Assembly: GCA_035555675.1 (NCBI GenBank)
Contig: DATMGH010000180.1
Coordinates: 1 to 64,000 of the forward strand
Length of the DNA stretch: 64,000 bases
Reading direction: 5' to 3'
DNA from: Solirubrobacter sp035555675
GTDB taxonomy: Bacteria; Actinomycetota; Thermoleophilia; Solirubrobacterales; Solirubrobacteraceae
In this document: positions 50,977 to 64,000 of the stretch, in pieces
Layout: the number at the start of each line of letters is the position of its first letter
Numbering within the stretch: the first letter of the stretch is position 1
The notes under the pieces: generated by a model
Database searches by the model: none
Told to the model about the DNA's origin: nothing
Seen by the model: the letters and a program-made list of their open reading frames with translations, nothing else
Translations under genes and position numbers: made by a program

Positions 50977-51372
50977 ATGCACCCCGATGACGCTGAGGTC
51001 AAGGCGGCGGGCGGCGTCGTCCGCCGCGACGACGGCCGCATCGCGGTCGTCCACCGCCCGCACTACGACGACTGGTCGCTGCCCAAGGGCAAGGTCGACC
51101 ACGGCGAGAGCTGGGAAGCGTGCGCGCTGCGCGAGGTGTGGGAGGAGACCGGCCTGCGCTGCACGCTCGGCGCCGAGCTCTCGCCCACGTTCTACACGGA
51201 CCGCAAGGGCCGCTCGAAGAGCGTCCGCTACTGGCTGATGCGCGCCACCGAAGGCGCGTTCGAGCCCAACGAGGAAGTCGACGAGCTGCGCTGGCTGACG
51301 CCCGGTGAAGCCGCCGAGCTGCTCACCTACCCACACGACGCCAAGCTGGCGCAGGAGGTCTCCACGACATGA
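50977..51372 (+). CDS. Nudix hydrolase (MutT/DIPP-like)
   Basis: 131 residues with a full Nudix box (residues 38-60: GKVDHGE, REVWEETG). DDWSLPKGK precedes it, typical of MutT1/diadenosine-polyphosphate-type enzymes. It hydrolyses a nucleoside diphosphate linked to X; the length fits the catalytic domain without the extra phosphatase domain of MutT1. ATG at 50977 with TATCGT 9 nt upstream. The stop is coupled to the next gene (ATGA at 51369-51372). Confidence 0.93.
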   Translation: MHPDDAEVKAAGGVVRRDDGRIAVVHRPHYDDWSLPKGKVDHGESWEACALREVWEETGLRCTLGAELSPTFYTDRKGRSKSVRYWLMRATEGAFEPNEEVDELRWLTPGEAAELLTYPHDAKLAQEVSTT

Positions 51373-52511
51373 ACCGCGATCGCTTCCCCGCGCTGCGCGA
51401 GGGCTGGGCCCGCCTCGACGGGCCCGCCGGCAGCCAGGTCGTCGACAGCGCGATCGAGGCGATGGCGGACTGGATGCGCTCCGGCAGCCAGGCCAACCAC
51501 GGCGGCGTCTTCAAGCAGGCGCACGAGACCGACGAGCTGGTCTCCTCCACCCGCGCCACGGTCGCCACGCTGCTGGGCGGCGACCCCACGGGCGTCGTCT
51601 TCGGCCCGAGCTTCACGGCGCTCACGATGCGCTTCGCGGCGACCGTCGCGCGCGAGCTCTCCCCCGGCGACGAGATCGTCTGCACGCGCCTGGACCACGA
51701 CTCCAACGTGCGCCCGTGGACGATCGCGGCCGAGCGCGCGGGCGCGACCGTGCGCTTCGCCGAGCCGGCGCCGGACACGCTCGAGCTGCCCGCGGCCGCG
51801 GTCGAGGCCGTGCTCTCGGAGCGCACGAAGTGGGTCGCGGTGACCGCCGCCTCCAACGCGATCGGCACCGAGCCGGACCTGGGCGGGATCGTCGCCGCCG
51901 CGCACCGCGTGGGCGCGCGCGTCTACGTCGACGCCGTGCACGCCACGCCGCACCGCCGGCACGACCTGGCGGCGCTGGACGCGGACGTGATCGGCTGCAG
52001 CGCCTACAAGTGGTTCGGCCCGCACGTGGCGATGCTCGTCGGGCGGCCGGAGATCCTCGAGGCCTACCGGCCGGACAAGCTCAACCCGTCGCCGGAGGAG
52101 TCGCCCGACCGCTGGGAGCTGGGAACGCTGCCGTTCGAGTCGCTGGCCGGCGTGCGCGCGGCCGCCGAGTACCTGCTCGAGCTCGACTTCGAGGCGGTCC
52201 ACGCGTACGAGCAGGAGCTGCTGCGCAGCGCCCTCGACGGGCTGGCCGCGATGGACCACGTGACGCTCTACGGCGCGGCCGCCGACCGCGCCCCGACGCT
52301 GATGTTCAACGTCGCCGGCCGCTCGTCGACCGAGGTCGCGCGGCACCTCAACGACCGCGAGATCGCGGTCTGGGACGGCAACTACTACGCGTGGGAGCTC
52401 GAGCGCCACCTCGGCCTGGCGCCGCACGGCGCGGTGCGGGCCGGGTTCCTGCACTACAACGACGCGGCCGACGCCGAGCGGCTACTGGCCGCGGTCGCTG
52501 AGCTGGGCTAG
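51369..52511 (+). CDS. Cysteine-desulfurase-like class V aminotransferase-fold enzyme
   Basis: 380 residues, PLP fold type I. The PLP lysine is in CSAYKWFGPH; YVDAVHATPHRRHD has the Asp and His that contact the cofactor. DRWELGTLPFESLAG and a C-terminal domain complete it. It belongs to the cysteine-desulfurase-like subfamily that lacks SufU partners; whether it transfers sulfur or splits another amino acid is open. The SufS-type cysteine is not evident. Coupled to the Nudix gene. Confidence 0.88.
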   Translation: MNRDRFPALREGWARLDGPAGSQVVDSAIEAMADWMRSGSQANHGGVFKQAHETDELVSSTRATVATLLGGDPTGVVFGPSFTALTMRFAATVARELSPGDEIVCTRLDHDSNVRPWTIAAERAGATVRFAEPAPDTLELPAAAVEAVLSERTKWVAVTAASNAIGTEPDLGGIVAAAHRVGARVYVDAVHATPHRRHDLAALDADVIGCSAYKWFGPHVAMLVGRPEILEAYRPDKLNPSPEESPDRWELGTLPFESLAGVRAAAEYLLELDFEAVHAYEQELLRSALDGLAAMDHVTLYGAAADRAPTLMFNVAGRSSTEVARHLNDREIAVWDGNYYAWELERHLGLAPHGAVRAGFLHYNDAADAERLLAAVAELG

Positions 52512-52900
52512 CGTCGCCGGGTCCTCGACCCCGTCGTAGTAGCGCTCCAGCACGGCGCTGAACAGCGGGTCGCCCGAGGCGCGCGCGAACAGCGTCATCG
52601 ACGAGCGCAGCTTGAGGGCGTCGATGCCCCCGAGCACCGCCTCGGCGGTGGCGTCCTCGGGCAGCGCCAGCAGCGCGGCCGCGCACTCGCGCAGCCGCGC
52701 GCCCAGGACGGGGTCCGCGAGGTACGCGCGCGCCTCGTCGAGGCCGGACAGCGCGTACCGCACCGCCATCGCCGAGTGGCCGAGCCCGGCGATCTGGGGG
52801 AAGACGAACCACATCCAGTGCGACGTCTTGCGCCCCGCGCGGAGCTCGGCCAGCGCCCGTTCATGGACGCCGGCCTGAGCTTCGGCGAAGCGCTTGAGAC

Positions 52901-58830
<5,930 letters not shown>

Positions 58831-58889
58831 ATGCGGGCGACGGGTGGGGGACGCGACATCCCCATCCGATGGCTCGGAAGGGAGCGAAA

Positions 58890-58918
58890 ACGGTAGCAGT
58901 GGGCGGCCCCTGCGCCAA
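58890..58918 (-). promoter_or_regulatory. Likely gltB promoter
   Basis: Minus-strand TTGGCG (58918-58913), 17-bp spacer, TACCGT (58895-58890). It predicts a 5' leader of about 53 nt before the ATG at 58830, unlike the leaderless starts elsewhere. Confidence 0.5.
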
Positions 58919-58937
58919 ACCGTTTAGCCCCAGAGTG

Positions 58938-58952
58938 CTGCGTCAGACGCAG
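58938..58952 (-). terminator. Short hairpin after the glycosyltransferase gene
   Basis: CTGCGTC-A-GACGCAG lies 4 bp after the stop at 58956 and before the gltB promoter. Stem is short once a loop is allowed. Confidence 0.35.
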
Positions 58953-58955
58953 TGA

Positions 58956-60314
58956 TCAGTGGCTCAAAGCCGCGTTCTCACGCAACGATGTTGCGTTCAA
59001 TGCGTCTTCGTAAATCTCGGCGACCCGCTCGGCGAGCGCCGGCCACGCGTACCGCGCGCGCGCCGTGCGCACCGCCTCGGTGCCGCGGCGACGGCGCTCG
59101 GCGGGGCGGTTGACGGCCTCCACCAGCGCGTTCGCGAGGCTCGCGACGTCGTCCGGCTCGACCAGCCAGCCGGTGCGGCCGTGGTCGACGATCGCCGCCG
59201 GCCCGAACGCGTCGACGGCGATCGGCGGCAGCCCGCACGCCATCCCCTCGACCAGCACCTGGCCGAACTGCTCGCGCACCGACGGCAGCACGATCGCGTC
59301 CGCGGCGGACAGGATCTCGGGCAGCTCGTGGTGGTCGTGCCAGCCGGCCAGGAAGACGTCGCGCGCGCCGGTGCGGCGGATCGCGTCGAACGGATGCTCG
59401 CCCTCCCACTCGCCCGGGAAGCCGCCGACGATCACCAGCGGCGCCCGGCGCGCGAAGCCCGGGCGTGCACGGGCGTAGGCTTCGATCAGCAGCGGCAGGC
59501 GCTTGACCTCGGTGAAGCGGCCGACGTACAGGAGCACGGGAGCGCCGGACTCGAACGCGCTCAGGTTCTCGTAGCGCACCGTCGTCCCGTCCGGCTCCCA
59601 GCCGCGCGGACGCTCCTGCAGCAGGCGCCGCCAGAGCCGCGCGCGGTCGACCGCCCGCGGGCCGAACTGCGCCGGATTGAAGCCGTTGGGGACCGGGACG
59701 CAGCGCGCGGGGTCGATGCCCAGCAGGCGCTCGGCGCGCTCGACCGCGGTGTCCGTGAGCACGATCAGCGTGTGCGCCTGCGCCGCCCAGTGCCGCAGCC
59801 GCTGCGCCCACTCGGGCCCGTACGGCCAGCGGTGCGGGTCCTCCTCGATCGCTTCCAGCATCAGCAGCTCGGTGCCGTGCAGGTGGCCGACGATCGGCAC
59901 CGCCGGGGCGACGCGCGCCGCGGCCGCGTAGAGCGGCGTCAGGTGGTGCAGGTGCAGGACGTCGGCGTGCGCGGCGCCGGCCGACTGCAGCGCCCGCGCC
60001 CACGCGGTCACCTGGTGCTCGGCGGCGGCGTCGTCGAGCGCGGCGAAGACCCGGTCGGGCGCGTCCTCGCGGTCCTCGTAGGACGGGTGCAGCGGCGGGT
60101 CGGCCGCCAGCGGGTCACGCGCGTCCAGCGCGCCGGTCATATCGACCGGGCGGACGTCGAGGTGCTCGTAGAACGTGCGCGCGTCGCCGGGGTGGCCGGG
60201 CAGCGTGACCGAGCCGCTGACGATCGTGACGTCCCAGCCCGCGCGCGGCAGCGCCGCCGCGAGGTTGCGGGCGACGTGCGCCGAGCCGCCGCGCGGGTAG
60301 AACTGCAGGCCCAT
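58956..60314 (-). CDS. GT4-family glycosyltransferase
   Basis: 452 residues, GT-B fold. The acceptor side starts QFYPRGGSAHVARNLAAAL. The donor site shows LYVGRFTEVKRLPLL, and the GPGTG-like E-x7-E motif reads VLPSVREQFGQVLVEGMACG (first Glu in REQFG, second in VLVEG). It transfers a sugar, possibly a mannosyl or glucosyl unit, to a surface lipid, protein or polysaccharide. It lies upstream of gltB but has no co-transcription sign. A second GT4 enzyme sits at 62034. Confidence 0.93.
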   Translation of the reverse strand: MGLQFYPRGGSAHVARNLAAALPRAGWDVTIVSGSVTLPGHPGDARTFYEHLDVRPVDMTGALDARDPLAADPPLHPSYEDREDAPDRVFAALDDAAAEHQVTAWARALQSAGAAHADVLHLHHLTPLYAAAARVAPAVPIVGHLHGTELLMLEAIEEDPHRWPYGPEWAQRLRHWAAQAHTLIVLTDTAVERAERLLGIDPARCVPVPNGFNPAQFGPRAVDRARLWRRLLQERPRGWEPDGTTVRYENLSAFESGAPVLLYVGRFTEVKRLPLLIEAYARARPGFARRAPLVIVGGFPGEWEGEHPFDAIRRTGARDVFLAGWHDHHELPEILSAADAIVLPSVREQFGQVLVEGMACGLPPIAVDAFGPAAIVDHGRTGWLVEPDDVASLANALVEAVNRPAERRRRGTEAVRTARARYAWPALAERVAEIYEDALNATSLRENAALSH

Positions 60315-60427
60315 CAGGGCGCGTGGGTGTGAACGTCGTATGGCCAGGTCGTGAACATACCCCAGCCGTGCGGTGGTTCATGCGCGTGCACGCCTGCGTC
60401 GCGAGGCTCGTGGGTAATCGCACGCTC

Positions 60428-61162
60428 ATGCGCGTACTGCTCACGCTGGCGATCTTCGCCCTGCTGGCCGCTCCGGCGGCCGCACAGACGGTCGACACGA
60501 CTCCGACGGTCGCCGCGGACGGCGTCGGGTTCGCCTCACTGACGCCGGATCTCGCGGACTTCGCCGTCTCCATCCGCAGCACCGCCCGCACGTCCGCGAA
60601 GGCCCGTTCGACGGTGAACCGGCGGGTCGCGGCGGTCGTGCGCGTGGCGCGCGCGGCGGGGGTCGCGGCGGACGACATCCGGACGATCCGGCTGACGGTC
60701 TCGCGCGAGCGCGTGAAGCCGAAGAAGCGGGCGGCGTACCACCGCTACCAGGCGCGCCAGTACCTCCAGGTCCGGATGCGCGACGTGACGAAGCTCGGCG
60801 CGCTGCTGGACGCGGTCGCCGGCGCCGGGGCGGAGGAGCTCGAGGCGCCCGAGTTCGGGTTCGCCGACCCCTCGCAGGGGCGGCTGCTCGCGACCCGGGC
60901 GGCGCTGGCCGACGCGCGCCGGCGCGCGGACGACGCCGCCGCGACGCAGGGGTTGCGGATCACCGGCGTGCGGTCGATCATGCTCGCGCCCGACAGCAGC
61001 GGCGACGGCGACGAGGCGCAGACGCTGAGCGGAGGTTCCGACGACTCGGCGTCCAGCGGCGGCGGCCGCCGGGCCGGGACGCTGCCGACCACGGTCGCGC
61101 CGGGGACGCAGCAGTTCGCCGAGCGCGTGCGGGTCGTCTACACCGCCGCCCCGGCGGCGTAG
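60428..61162 (+). CDS. SIMPL/DUF541 domain secreted protein
   Basis: 244 residues from ATG 60428. A signal peptide (LLTLAIFALLAAPAAAQT) is followed by a SIMPL fold (ARSTVNRRVAAVVRVARAAG and VSRERVKPKKRAAYHRYQAR) and the C-terminal ATRAALADARRRADDAAATQ block. SIMPL proteins are periplasmic or surface proteins with unknown biochemistry, linked to oxidative stress and signalling. TAATCG 7 nt upstream is a weak -10. The 3' end overlaps the next gene by 25 bp. Confidence 0.85.
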   Translation: MRVLLTLAIFALLAAPAAAQTVDTTPTVAADGVGFASLTPDLADFAVSIRSTARTSAKARSTVNRRVAAVVRVARAAGVAADDIRTIRLTVSRERVKPKKRAAYHRYQARQYLQVRMRDVTKLGALLDAVAGAGAEELEAPEFGFADPSQGRLLATRAALADARRRADDAAATQGLRITGVRSIMLAPDSSGDGDEAQTLSGGSDDSASSGGGRRAGTLPTTVAPGTQQFAERVRVVYTAAPAA

Positions 61163-61956
61163 CCGGGCTCCCGCGGCAGGAACAGCAGGGCGGTCGAGAC
61201 CGGGCGGCCGCCCGGCTCGGGCCGCTCCCACCCACCGCGAGGGCGGTTGCGCAGGCGTCCGCCGGAGACCAGCGACGTCGAGCCGCCGCCGTCCAGGTTG
61301 AGCGCGTCGCGGCAGCCGAGCGCGGCCATCAGCGCCGCCAGCTCCGCGAGCGTCAGCCCCGCGTCGTGGCGCGAGCGGCCATCGCAGGCCACCGCCACCA
61401 GCGTGTCGCCGGTCAGCCCCAGCGCGGCGCGCGGGTGGCGGCCGTCGGTGATGTCGGAGTCGAACTGGGCCTGGCCCGCGCGGAAGCCCTCCTCGTCGCG
61501 GGCCCGGTCGAACACCGGCGCGCCGTCGCGGACCAGCAGCGGGCCCGCCTGCAGCAGGTCGCCGCGCGGCTCGGGCGGGAGCTCGTCCCGGCGCGCGATC
61601 CCCGCGACGCCGCCGCGCACGTGCACGCACGCGCGCACGTCGTCCCACGGCGCCGCGAACGGCACGTACCGGCGCGCGACCCCGCGCGTGCGCACCTCGC
61701 CCAGCGGCGTTCCGTCCGGGCGCACGAAGAACCCCCCGACCAGCGCCTCCTGCACGCCGCGGGCCGCGCACCACGGCTCCAGCCGCGCCTGCCCGCGCAG
61801 CAGCGCGACGCGCAGCTCGACGCGCTCGAGGTCGTGGCGCGCGACGTGCACCATCGTCCGGGCGCCGTCGACCAGCGTCACGCGCGCGCTGCGGACGCGG
61901 CCGGCGCGCGGCGGGCGGAGTGGCGCGATGTCGGCGATCGCCATCGTTCGCAGCAT
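61138..61956 (-). CDS. Phosphodiester glycosidase (NAGPA/DUF2233-like)
   Basis: 272 residues. The hallmark NLDGGGSTSL lies near residue 225, with the preceding GALTGDT-type strand ALGLTGDTLVAVACDGRS and DGRHPRAALG. The family cleaves sugar-phosphodiester bonds (as in uncovering-enzyme homologues) or hydrolyses exopolysaccharide links. No signal peptide is obvious, so it may act inside or be exported by an unseen route. ATG 61956 has GGGAG 7 nt upstream; ATG 61944 is possible. Confidence 0.88.
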   Translation of the reverse strand: MLRTMAIADIAPLRPPRAGRVRSARVTLVDGARTMVHVARHDLERVELRVALLRGQARLEPWCAARGVQEALVGGFFVRPDGTPLGEVRTRGVARRYVPFAAPWDDVRACVHVRGGVAGIARRDELPPEPRGDLLQAGPLLVRDGAPVFDRARDEEGFRAGQAQFDSDITDGRHPRAALGLTGDTLVAVACDGRSRHDAGLTLAELAALMAALGCRDALNLDGGGSTSLVSGGRLRNRPRGGWERPEPGGRPVSTALLFLPREPGYAAGAAV

Positions 61957-62033
61957 GGTGCGCTCCCGCCCGGACGATGTGAACAGGTCGTTGGGCCAGT
62001 TCGTTCACGGGACGGTCACGCGGCGTTGTCCGC

Positions 62034-64000
62034 ATGGTCACAAAGTCCCTGCAGATCCGCTCGATCCTGGGTGCCATGACGCGCCGGGGCATGGACTTCG
62101 TCACGATCACCGATCACGACACGATCGCGGGCGTGCTCGAGATCGCCGACCGGCCCGACGTCTTCGTGTCCGAGGAGCTCACCGCGCGCTTCCGCGGCGA
62201 GCCGCAGGCCGTGCACGTGCTGTGTTACGGGATCACGCCGGACGATCACGACAACGACGTCGAGTTGATCGCGGCGTATCTGCGCGAGCGGGAGATCACC
62301 TGTGCGCTGGCGCATCCGTTCTACGCCGTCGAGGCGCCGCTGCTGCCGCGCCACCGGCGCCGGCTGGCGCGGCTGTTCGAGGTCTGGGAGGTGCGCAACG
62401 GCGCGCGGGCCCGCGAGCTCAACCAGCCGGCCGCGCTCCTGGCGCAGTCGCACGGGATCGGCGTCGGCGGGTCCGACGACCACGCGGGCGTCGACATCGG
62501 GCGGACGTGGTCGGCGGTGCCGGCCTGCTCGTCGGCTTCTGCGTTCCTCGCGCACGTCCGCGCCGGGCGCGTGAGTGCCCACGGCGAGCAGGGCTCGGCG
62601 GCCAAGTGGGCGCACGCGGCGATGGCGCTGGCGATCCGCGCGCTCGGCCGCGGCTCGCGCGACGACGCTCCCGATCCGGCGGCGGTGCTGCGGATGGTCG
62701 AGCGCGTGATGACGGAGGGCGACGCCCGCAGCGGCTCGATCGGCTGCGACCTGGGTCCCGAGGACGCCCAAGCCCTGCTGCGCGCGTGGCTCGACGCGGT
62801 GGATCTGCGGATGAGCGAACGCGACCTGCTCGCCCTCCTGCAATCGGACGGGTTCTCGCACGCCGACCTCGAGCGGCGGGCGCGGCGCTGCCACGAGCGG
62901 CGGCTGCGCTCCGCGGTGGCGACGGCGGTCGCGGACCCGTCGGCGCTCGGCGCCGCCGCGACGGAGGTCTTCTCGGCGTGCGTCGCGGCGGTGCCCTACG
63001 CGCCGGCCGCCGCGTTCCTGGGGCGCGAGAAGGGGAAGCTGGCGACGCGCGAGGGTGAGCCGGTGCGGGTCGCGCTGGTCGCGGACGGGATCGGGAGCAC
63101 GCACGGCGTCACGCACACGCTGGACGAGATCCGCGAGCGCGGCGTGCCCGGCTTCGAGGTCGAGGTGATCGGGACCGATCCGCACGTCGACCGGCGGCTG
63201 AGCGCGGTCGCGGAGGTCGAGATCCCCTTCTATCCCGGGCTGCGCGTCGGCGTCCCGTCGCTGCCCGCGGTGGTCGAGACGCTGGCCGAGGGACGCTACG
63301 GCGTGCTGCACCTGTGCTCGCCGGGGCCGGCGGGCGTCGCGGCGGCGATGGTCGGGCGGGTGCTCGGGCTGCCGCTGGCAGGCTCCTACCACACGGAGCT
63401 GGCCGCGTACACGGCGCTGCGGTCCGGGGATCCGGGGCTGGCGGCGGGCGTCGAGGTCGCGCTGGGGGCGTTCTACGGCGGCTGCGACGTGGTGCTGTCG
63501 CCGTCGCGGGTCTCGGACGCGCGGCTGGCCGCGCTCGGGATCGAGCCTGAGCGGATCGGGCGCTGGGACCGAGGTGTCGACGTGGGGCGGTTCTCGCCCA
63601 GCCTGCGCACCCGCGCGGCCGACGGACGCATCCGCGTGCTGTACGCGGGCCGGCTGACCAAGGAGAAGGGGGTCGACCTGCTGGCGGACGCGTTCCTGGC
63701 CGCGCGGGCGCGCGACCCGCGGCTGTCGCTGGTGCTCGCCGGCGGCGGGCCGGAGGAGGCCGCGCTGCGGGCGCGGCTCGGGAACGCCGCGACGTTCCTC
63801 GGGTGGCTCGAGGGGGACGCGCTGGCGCGGGCGTACGCGGACGCCGACCTCTTCCTCTTCTGCTCGCGGACGGACACGTTCGGGCAGGTCGTGCTCGAGG
63901 CCCAGGCGTCCGGGGTTCCCGTCGTCGCGGTGGACGCGGGCGGGCCGGCGGAGCTGATCGCGACCGGCCGGTCGGGCGTGCTCTGCCCGCCGCGCGCGAG
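62034..64000 (+). CDS. PHP-phosphoesterase/GT4 glycosyltransferase fusion, truncated by window end
   Basis: 656 residues visible; it runs off the right edge. The PHP domain (~20-150) keeps TDHD, LAHPF and SDDHAG, but the usual first metal block (HxH near a typical DLHxHS start) is missing. In-frame DNA upstream stops at 61980, so no longer start exists. A GT4 domain follows from ~residue 345: VRVALVADGIGSTHGV, LYAGRLTKEKGVDLL and DTFGQVVLEAQASG (ExFGxxxxE). It is likely a surface-glycan or glycolipid enzyme with an incomplete hydrolase half. Confidence 0.85.
   Translation, partial: MVTKSLQIRSILGAMTRRGMDFVTITDHDTIAGVLEIADRPDVFVSEELTARFRGEPQAVHVLCYGITPDDHDNDVELIAAYLREREITCALAHPFYAVEAPLLPRHRRRLARLFEVWEVRNGARARELNQPAALLAQSHGIGVGGSDDHAGVDIGRTWSAVPACSSASAFLAHVRAGRVSAHGEQGSAAKWAHAAMALAIRALGRGSRDDAPDPAAVLRMVERVMTEGDARSGSIGCDLGPEDAQALLRAWLDAVDLRMSERDLLALLQSDGFSHADLERRARRCHERRLRSAVATAVADPSALGAAATEVFSACVAAVPYAPAAAFLGREKGKLATREGEPVRVALVADGIGSTHGVTHTLDEIRERGVPGFEVEVIGTDPHVDRRLSAVAEVEIPFYPGLRVGVPSLPAVVETLAEGRYGVLHLCSPGPAGVAAAMVGRVLGLPLAGSYHTELAAYTALRSGDPGLAAGVEVALGAFYGGCDVVLSPSRVSDARLAALGIEPERIGRWDRGVDVGRFSPSLRTRAADGRIRVLYAGRLTKEKGVDLLADAFLAARARDPRLSLVLAGGGPEEAALRARLGNAATFLGWLEGDALARAYADADLFLFCSRTDTFGQVVLEAQASGVPVVAVDAGGPAELIATGRSGVLCPPRA

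Noticed and set aside
58980..58996. ACGCAAC-GAT-GTTGCGT inverted repeat
   Set aside because: It lies inside the glycosyltransferase reading frame; no promoter sits nearby.

Overview
The window is about 73% GC and densely packed with genes. It has no rRNA, tRNA, CRISPR array, prophage or insertion sequence that I could see. GTG and TTG starts, 4-base ATGA/GTGA overlaps inside operons, and short TANNNT boxes directly before start codons point to an actinobacterium. The class Thermoleophilia (Solirubrobacter/Conexibacter-like) fits best. This rests on a collagen-like protein opening with the VALFVALGGTSYAA-type signal, the MoxR/DUF58/DUF4129 cluster, a WS/DGAT acyltransferase and several secreted Thermoleophilia-style proteins. 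The organism assignment is inference.

Layout. 1-2 kb: end of a flavin monooxygenase and a secreted protein, separated by a strong hairpin. 1.8-8.5 kb: a sugar-uptake locus on the minus strand (lipoprotein binding protein, ATPase, permease, Gfo/Idh/MocA dehydrogenase, all with overlapping ends), followed to the right by two ROK regulators, with candidate operators at 6006-6028 and 8520-8550. 8.6-15.8 kb: a membrane-stress type cluster (two RDD proteins, SpoIIM-like, DUF58, MoxR ATPase, DUF4350, DUF4129, a multi-pass protein). 15.9-17.3 kb: a sulfur-carrier protein and its rhodanese-ThiF activator. 17.4-20.2 kb: a two-component system and a CAP-domain protein. 20.2-20.95 kb: a non-coding tandem repeat block. 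21-26 kb: SCO1, a large SF2 helicase with a hydrophobic C-terminal segment, and a membrane-protein operon.

26-43 kb is a mosaic of short transcription units. It holds secreted and thioredoxin-like proteins, two metallophosphoesterases, a CoA-transferase, an HTH/ClpN pair, TVP38, ispH, a PLP decarboxylase, a collagen/tail-collar protein, an M28 peptidase with an acyl-CoA dehydrogenase, TSUP, WS/DGAT, MIP18, STAS, FxsA, an AttH-like protein and a HAD hydrolase. 43-45.7 kb holds a second AttH-like protein with a Gly-Pro-Arg insert, flanked by two repeat-rich non-coding stretches. 45.7-52.9 kb carries an M36 metallopeptidase, a TetR/SRPBCC divergent pair, a glycosidase-like secreted protein, a Nudix hydrolase, a cysteine-desulfurase-like enzyme and a DUF1810 protein. 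52.9-58.8 kb is gltBD. 59-64 kb holds two GT4 glycosyltransferases, one fused to a PHP domain and cut by the window end, a SIMPL protein and a phosphodiester glycosidase.

The most interesting non-genic signals are three. First, a dispersed hairpin element (five copies, two loci) ending in AGAAAnyGACCACTCG. Second, a pair of near-identical palindromes flanking one phosphoesterase gene. Third, a TANNNT box 7-10 nt upstream of about 20 start codons, which suggests mostly leaderless transcription.
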